Below, in pieces: positions 58,937-64,000 of a stretch of DNA of 64,000 bases (position 1 is the stretch's first letter; the number at the start of each line of letters is the position of its first letter). The notes below the pieces were generated by a model. That model was not told where the DNA came from, did not search any database, and saw nothing but the letters and a program-made list of their open reading frames with translations. Origin of the DNA: Nephrocerus scutellatus (taxonomy: Eukaryota; Arthropoda; Insecta; Diptera; Pipunculidae); the NCBI GenBank assembly GCA_947095585.1, contig OX352763.1:60793016-60857015 (forward strand), read 5' to 3'. A program made the position numbers and the translations under genes.

Positions 58937-59102
58937 TGATCATGCAAAAACCAACAAAAAGTGTCAGCCAGCCGCTGATCGTGCAAAAACAACAAAAAGT
59001 GTCAGCCAGCCGCTGATCATGTAAAAACAACAAAAGTATCAGCCAGCCGCTGATCGTGTAAAAACAACAAAAGTATCAGCCAGCCGCTGATCATGCAAAA
59101 GC
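58937..59102. repeat. ~36-38-bp repeats in LTR U3
   Basis: About five units of CAGCCAGCCGCTGATC-RTG followed by AAAAACAACAAAA and GTRTCAG. They sit just upstream of the presumed TATA box, where repeated protein-binding sites would act. Function inferred from position only. Confidence 0.8.
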
Positions 59103-59297
59103 AATAGGATTGGGTCGCGCATGGCTTATTTGCGCAACCGGATGATGAAAAGTTAACGACCACAGAGTGCAAAACAAACGAGAACGAGAAATGCGCGTGG
59201 GCTGCGATTTCAGCGAAAAGCAAAGGGAATATAAAAAATGAAAAATAAACATTTTGGAACTCAGAAATAATCACGTTGAATATAACGTGCCTTAACT

Positions 59298-59310
59298 ACT
59301 CCCCCCTTTA
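59298..59310 (-). other. Polypurine tract of the endogenous retrovirus
   Basis: Minus strand TAAAGGGGGGAGT, overlapping the env stop codon and ending at the LTR start. It primes plus-strand DNA synthesis. Confidence 0.85.
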
Positions 59311-60742
59311 AGGATCTGCCGTCCCCGGCTGATCGAATTCGCGAAGGACATTATTAATTTGCACCTTCGTTTTATTTTTGCTTTGCATTTTAACCCATAG
59401 ATATATGCCGCAAATCACTAGAACGAGTGTGAAAAGAGAAACTGAGGTAAATAGGGTGCCTTTGACTCCGTAATGCAAATGAGAAATATGTTGAACGTTT
59501 TTGATACTTAGTTCATGTAAGTATTGGAGCGATAGGATGGAAGTATGATCCGTGATGTTAACGGAGTGCGCTATAGGGATTTCAGGACTTTTGAAGGCGA
59601 TTTTGTGTAAGTTCTTAAATCTTGTCGAATTGATTATTAGCACGTCTTCAAACGTGATCAGAAAAGTGCCTTTTTGTAAATGCTTGGTTTCATTCTGATC
59701 CCGTATTGTAGAGGGTTGATCGTTAACTATAACGATGCCGTCTTCGATAGCAGTAATGGGTGGTACATTGTGGGCAGAAGTTGTGCCACAAGTCGCAGTA
59801 TAATTATTTAATAGACCGTTAAGGCACGTATTGTTTACGCCGGTCAGGGGCTGACAAAATGAGACTGTAGATTTCTTATTACAGTTATCTAACATAAGAT
59901 ATTTATATCCGCATTCTGCAACTTCATTTACTTCAAATGATAGTATTTTATTATGATGTATAATTGGATAGATCATCTTTTTGTTACACAACAGTTTGAT
60001 CTTTGGAAATTTAATTAAAAAGGTAATAACGTCTTCATCTTGTAAAATCTTAAGTTTAGAATTTAAAATTACTTCATTTATGCTGACGTTTAAATTCATT
60101 TCGGATTTTAAAATGAAGCCTATTTCTGAACTGTCTAGTAATATGGGGTTAATCATTTGTAGTTTCCCTAAGGCAATAGATAGTGCTATGTTGTCCAGTT
60201 CTCTGATTACCGCTCTGTTTCTACCACTAAGTAAGTCATAGAGACGTCCGGAGTCAATGTCCGTAGCTTTTGTTTTATCTAGTAAAATGTTTACAGTACG
60301 AGTCAGATTATTTATTTGAGATTGCATTTCCGTGTTTATAAATATTTGTGCGTTACTTGTTGTAATTAACTCACTTTGTTTATTGCGAATTTCTGAGAAG
60401 TCGTCGTAGTCTGGTGTACCAGCCACGTACTTTAATGCGGTTCCAAGGAAATTAATGCTTCGAGCATGTCTATGGTGCACGCGAAGAGAGTCTATAGATT
60501 TCGATATTTGCTCCAGATCGCCCTCTAGCAGTTTTTTCATGTGTGATTGTGGAAACAGTTTGGTTAGCTTTTGGGTTGCTTCTGCTAGTGCAGCGAAGTT
60601 TGTCAGATTAGTAACGTGGGCCAGAGCTCCAAAGTTGTCAAATATGGCTACGTTTCCGTCTGAAACTGGGATGTAGTAGGAAGAAGAATAGTCCAGAATG
60701 GTAGCATGGGAAGCGGATATTCCGGCTAAGGATGTCAGGAAG
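59308..60742 (-). CDS. env: Envelope fusion glycoprotein (errantivirus Env type), spliced exon
   Basis: Membrane-fusion glycoprotein of the gypsy-type/baculovirus F-like group. The open frame begins at a splice acceptor (minus strand TTCATTACAG, AG at 60743-60744) inside the end of pol. The signal peptide and start should come from an upstream exon outside the window, as known for errantivirus env. A furin-type R-H-A-R site near 60450 is followed by the hydrophobic fusion-peptide-like S-I-N-F-L-G. Further on are several N-x-S/T sites and paired cysteines. A transmembrane helix (about 59390-59450; V-S-L-F-T-L-V-L-V-I-C-G-I-Y-L-W) precedes a short basic cytoplasmic tail. An internal Met at 60540 is not the natural start. 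No stop or frameshift is seen. Confidence 0.85.
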
Positions 60743-63700
60743 CTGTAATGAAGGATCGAGTGTTATCTTTATGGACTATCTTGTTATCAATTTTTAGGGT
60801 GGATCCTAAGTCTTCTTGCACCACCTTTTCGACAAAAATTCCGCTAAGCTTATTTCCTAAACGTTTGTTGATTTTAACATAGACTTTCTCCCCTGGTGTG
60901 TATTCTTTAGTAACGGCTTTCCTATTATGATAGGTCAAATCTGATTTCTGTTTGGCAATGATATTTTTCTGTACTTTTGCTCTGAGATCTTCTGGGAAAG
61001 CTTGAATGACATCAATTGGTTTGAGTTTGGTGGTGGAGTGAATCGATCTATTATATCTTACTGTGGCCATTAAAATGAGTTCTACAGTGTCCTCTATGGA
61101 AAGTTCCAGCTTAAGACATCTCGCGATTTCCGTAAGTGTGCTGTGAAAACGATCTACCTGACCGTTAGATGTGCTATGTAAGGGTGGAGTTGTGTGGATA
61201 TCGGCCCCGAATTCGTTTTTAATTAAAGCTTTTACAGTCTGTGAGTTAAGTGACTTTTCGTTGTCGCAAACTATTGTTTTCGTTCCCTTAAAAATGTTCA
61301 GAATTTCCAAAAGAGCTGGTTTGATGTCAATAATGGCTCTTGAGGCTATTGGTTTTGTAACCGCAAATTTTGAAAATTTATCCAAACAGGTTAGGAAAAA
61401 TTTTTTGTCCGTATTAAAGATATCCATATGTAGTATGTCGCCTGGGAGGGATGGTATAGGGGTTTCTCCTATTTCTTGTCTTCGAGGGTGTCTTTCATAT
61501 TTTGCCTCGCGGCATGTTTTGCAATTAAGGGCTATTGTTTTTAATTGTTTTCTTAAATTTGGGAAAAAATAGTCTTCGAGTATTTGTTTCGCGTTTTCTG
61601 AGATCGAGCGATGTGCTCTATTGTGCTCATTCATAAGTATTTCCATCTGGTCGTCTGAATTGAAAACATCAGTGACGAACCTGTTTGTATAGCGAAATTT
61701 GACAGAAGGATATTTTGTAATGAGAAAGTGCTGAATTTGCGCCAAAGTATGAAGATCGCAATAAATTGCGTTGACCAACTGAGGATTTACTGAATCTTCA
61801 ATGTGTTTGAGAAGATCTTCAGTTCCTTTGTAAAGTATGCTGTGACGAATACGGTTTTGGAAAAGGATCTTTGATTTCCTTTTAGATTCAGTGCTTGGTG
61901 TAAGGAGAATCTGGTTTTTAAAACAATTTATTGGGTTTTCCACAGTGGGGATTACTTCAGTGAGCGATATTTCGCTACCACAGGCTTGTATTGAACATGT
62001 GGACATGTGGTCCGTGACTGCATTGATGTATTGTCGCGAAAGGGCGTCGGCGACGACATTATCCTTGCCTGGCTTGTAAAAGAATGTTGGAGAGTACTCT
62101 TCAATGAAGGCTCTCCACCGCTTTAGCTTTGAATTTGGATTTTTGTCCGAAATAGAGAACGTTAGGGGTTCGTGGTCTGTGAAAATGTTTAAATTGTTTA
62201 CACCGTATAGATAGTGTCTGAGGTTTTTTAGAGCCCAAACGATGGACAGAAGCTCACGCTCGTTCGTAGCGTAATTTTCCTCTGTAGGAGACAGAGTCCT
62301 TGAAATCATAGTTATCGGGCGTCCGTTCTGAGAGAGAACAGCTCCGATAGCATGAGAAGACGCGTCCGTCGTGAGGTCGAACGGTTTCTCGAAATTTGGA
62401 TATAAAAGAAGTACGTCCTCGGAGGCGAGGAGTCGCTTTAACTTTTCAAATGCAGCCAAGGCTTCTTCGTCAATTGAAATTTTCACGAGTTTGGATTGCT
62501 TAGCACTTATATGACCGTTCTCGCCGCGTAAGAATCTTGTCAATGGTTTAGCTATAGCCGCGTAATCCTTGACAAATCGCCTGTAGTATCCTACAAGACC
62601 CAAAAAGGATCTGAGGCCCCTTAGTGTAGAAGGTAGCTTGTAGTTGATTATTGCTTCAATCTTGCTTGGACTGGTTTTAATGCCCTTAGTTGACACAACG
62701 AATCCCAAGAATTCCACTGAGGTCCTAAAAATTTTTGATTTCTCGAGGGACACCCTCATATTTGCATCATAGAGCTTCTTTAGTATTCTGTCGATATCAT
62801 GAACATGTTTCTGCTCTGAGTCAGAAAATATTATGATATCATCGATGTAAACGTGGCATGATTTTCCGATTTCATCACGCAAGACATCGTCTATGGCGCG
62901 CTGGAATATGCTTGGCGCATTTTTCAGACCAAACGGCAAACGGCAGAACTCAAATTTCCCGTTATTGATGCTGAATGCTGTTTTTTCCCGATCGTGCTCG
63001 GCTAGATTTATTTGGTGGAATCCACTCTTTAAATCTAATGTTGTAAAGAATTTAGCCGTTCCAAGGTTTGCGAATATAACGGACGGATCGGGTATGGGGT
63101 ACCTATCAGAAATAGTCTTAGAATTTAGTTTTGTGTAATCAAAGACGAGACGCTTGTTTGGCATACCATGCTCGTCAATACCTTTTTTATCTACGACCCA
63201 AACAGGGCTATTGAAGGGGGACCTAGAAGGTCTAATTATGCCGTCGCGCAAAAGTTTTTCAACCTCATTGTTGACGAATTGAATCATCGAAATAGGGTAC
63301 GATTGGTACCTTGAGTATATGGGTTCTTGGTCTTTTGTTCTAATAGTTGCTGAAATATTTGTGTTGAAGGGCAGGGCTTCGTCAGGGTTTGCGAAGACGC
63401 CTGCATTTTTATGAATAACTTCATGAAATTTTCTCTCAAAACTCCTAGGTATGGTTTCGCGTATCAATTCATTGACTGAATCTAAATACAAGTATTTCAG
63501 CTTTTCCTGGCCCCCTGCGAAGAAAAGAGTATCCTTTTCCGCGTCTATTACACCTTTAATACTCTTTATGAAATTGAAACCAAGAATCCCATCAAATAAG
63601 GGTAGGTTCTCAAGCAAGAAAAATGTTTCGGTATTTTTGCATAAATTAACAAATGTTTTGTATTCAACTTTACTGGCACCGTGAATCGATTTTACAAGGA

Positions 63701-64000
63701 AATGTGTCGAGAGTTTTTTTACACCCTTTAAGTTCTTAAATTTTTTTATATAACTTCTGGAAGCTCCGGTGTCAACCAAAAGTTTTATGTTTTCTCCGCC
63801 TATTGATCGCTCGATGTAGGGGAGTAACGAGCTTCCCCTAAAAAATTAATTTCATCTTCAAAAGTTGAATCTAAGTTGGGACAATTTTCCTGCAAGGAAG
63901 GGTTAACCGGTATAGCCAGCTCTTGTGTAGAATCGCAACTTTCTTCCTGTAGGTATTCGTGTCCTAGATCGTTAATTCTTTGATTCTTTCTGGGATTGTA
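60735..64000 (-). CDS. pol: Pol polyprotein, protease-RT-RNase H-integrase (5' end outside window)
   Basis: An uninterrupted frame from the window edge to the stop at 60735-60737, overlapping the env exon by 8 nt. The protease site is L-V-D-T-G-A-S (near 63765-63785) after a spacer of about 70 codons. RT includes L-D-L-K-S-G-F-H-Q and catalytic Y-I-D-D (62838-62849). RNase H has T-T-D-A-S-S, N-E-R-E-L-L and T-D-H-E-P. The integrase has H-N-R-A-H-R ... C-K-T-C (near 61620-61510), M-D-I-F and C-D-N-E as the two Asp sites, and N-G-Q-V-D-R-F-H where this family usually has Glu at the third site. No ATG is needed near the protease because Pol is normally made by frameshifting from Gag. Confidence 0.9.
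63780..64000 (-). other. Gag-pol boundary region, frame open to the edge
   Basis: The pol frame continues without a stop through an acidic, Glu/Ser/Asn-rich stretch to position 64000. The Gag zinc fingers and the frameshift site are not visible, so the exact Pol start cannot be set. Confidence 0.6.

Noticed and set aside
58690..59102. CRISPR-like array
   Set aside because: Repeat and spacer lengths are not regular, the units are degenerate, there are no cas genes, and the segment is bounded by LTR ends in a eukaryotic element.

Overview
The window is almost entirely mobile-element DNA of a eukaryote, most probably an insect and plausibly a dipteran. The reasons are an envelope-bearing errantivirus, CsRn1-type Ty3/gypsy elements primed by tRNA-Trp, a Helitron, a non-LTR element, and captured pieces of the cohesin gene SMC3 with 53-62 bp AT-rich introns. 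No intact host gene is visible. The nested, tandemly amplified structure suggests constitutive heterochromatin, a sex chromosome or a piRNA-cluster-like region; that placement is inference.

Region 1 (1-47112) is a head-to-tail array of seven copies (here A to G) of one CsRn1-like element. Neighbouring copies share one LTR: LTRs at 4782, 13616, 21795, 27031, 30789 and 34450, each followed by a tRNA-Trp primer-binding site. In copies B-G the reverse transcriptase active site is destroyed by the same two changes (second Asp of YxDD to Asn, then a stop two codons later). Copies B-F also share a 4-nt gag deletion and a stop after the RT. The array must therefore have grown by DNA-level duplication, not retrotransposition. 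Copies A-C carry a 3.5-kb (2.8-kb in C) unclassified insertion in the integrase region, giving an 8.8-kb higher-order repeat. Copies E and F lack RNase H and integrase and form a 3.66-kb repeat. Copy D keeps a 533-codon RNase H-integrase frame. Copy G, at the right edge, keeps the most ancestral features.

Two later insertions interrupt the array: a 5.1-kb Ty3/gypsy element with 188-bp LTRs and a 5-bp target duplication in the LTR between F and G (34508-39596), and an antisense non-LTR element with an uninterrupted endonuclease-reverse transcriptase frame in the leader of G (about 40235-43557).

Region 2 (47113-51340) is a decayed Mag-type Ty3/gypsy element split by AT-rich repeat blocks, a G-rich ~103-bp minisatellite (48751-49262) and a Helitron helicase relic that runs into the Helitron 3' end at 50237.

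Region 3 (49959-58599) is a second tandem array, unit 1.7-2.3 kb. Each unit holds a Helitron 3' tail, a minisatellite-like block, usually a Mag integrase fragment, and on the minus strand an SMC3 hinge piece fused to the SMC3 C-terminal ATPase head. The SMC3 piece sits directly against the helicase tail, as expected for Helitron gene capture.

Region 4 (58600-64000, minus strand) is the 3' part of an errantivirus-like endogenous retrovirus with open pol and env frames, a polypurine tract and a ~700-bp LTR. It is inserted into the last Helitron tail and runs off the right edge.
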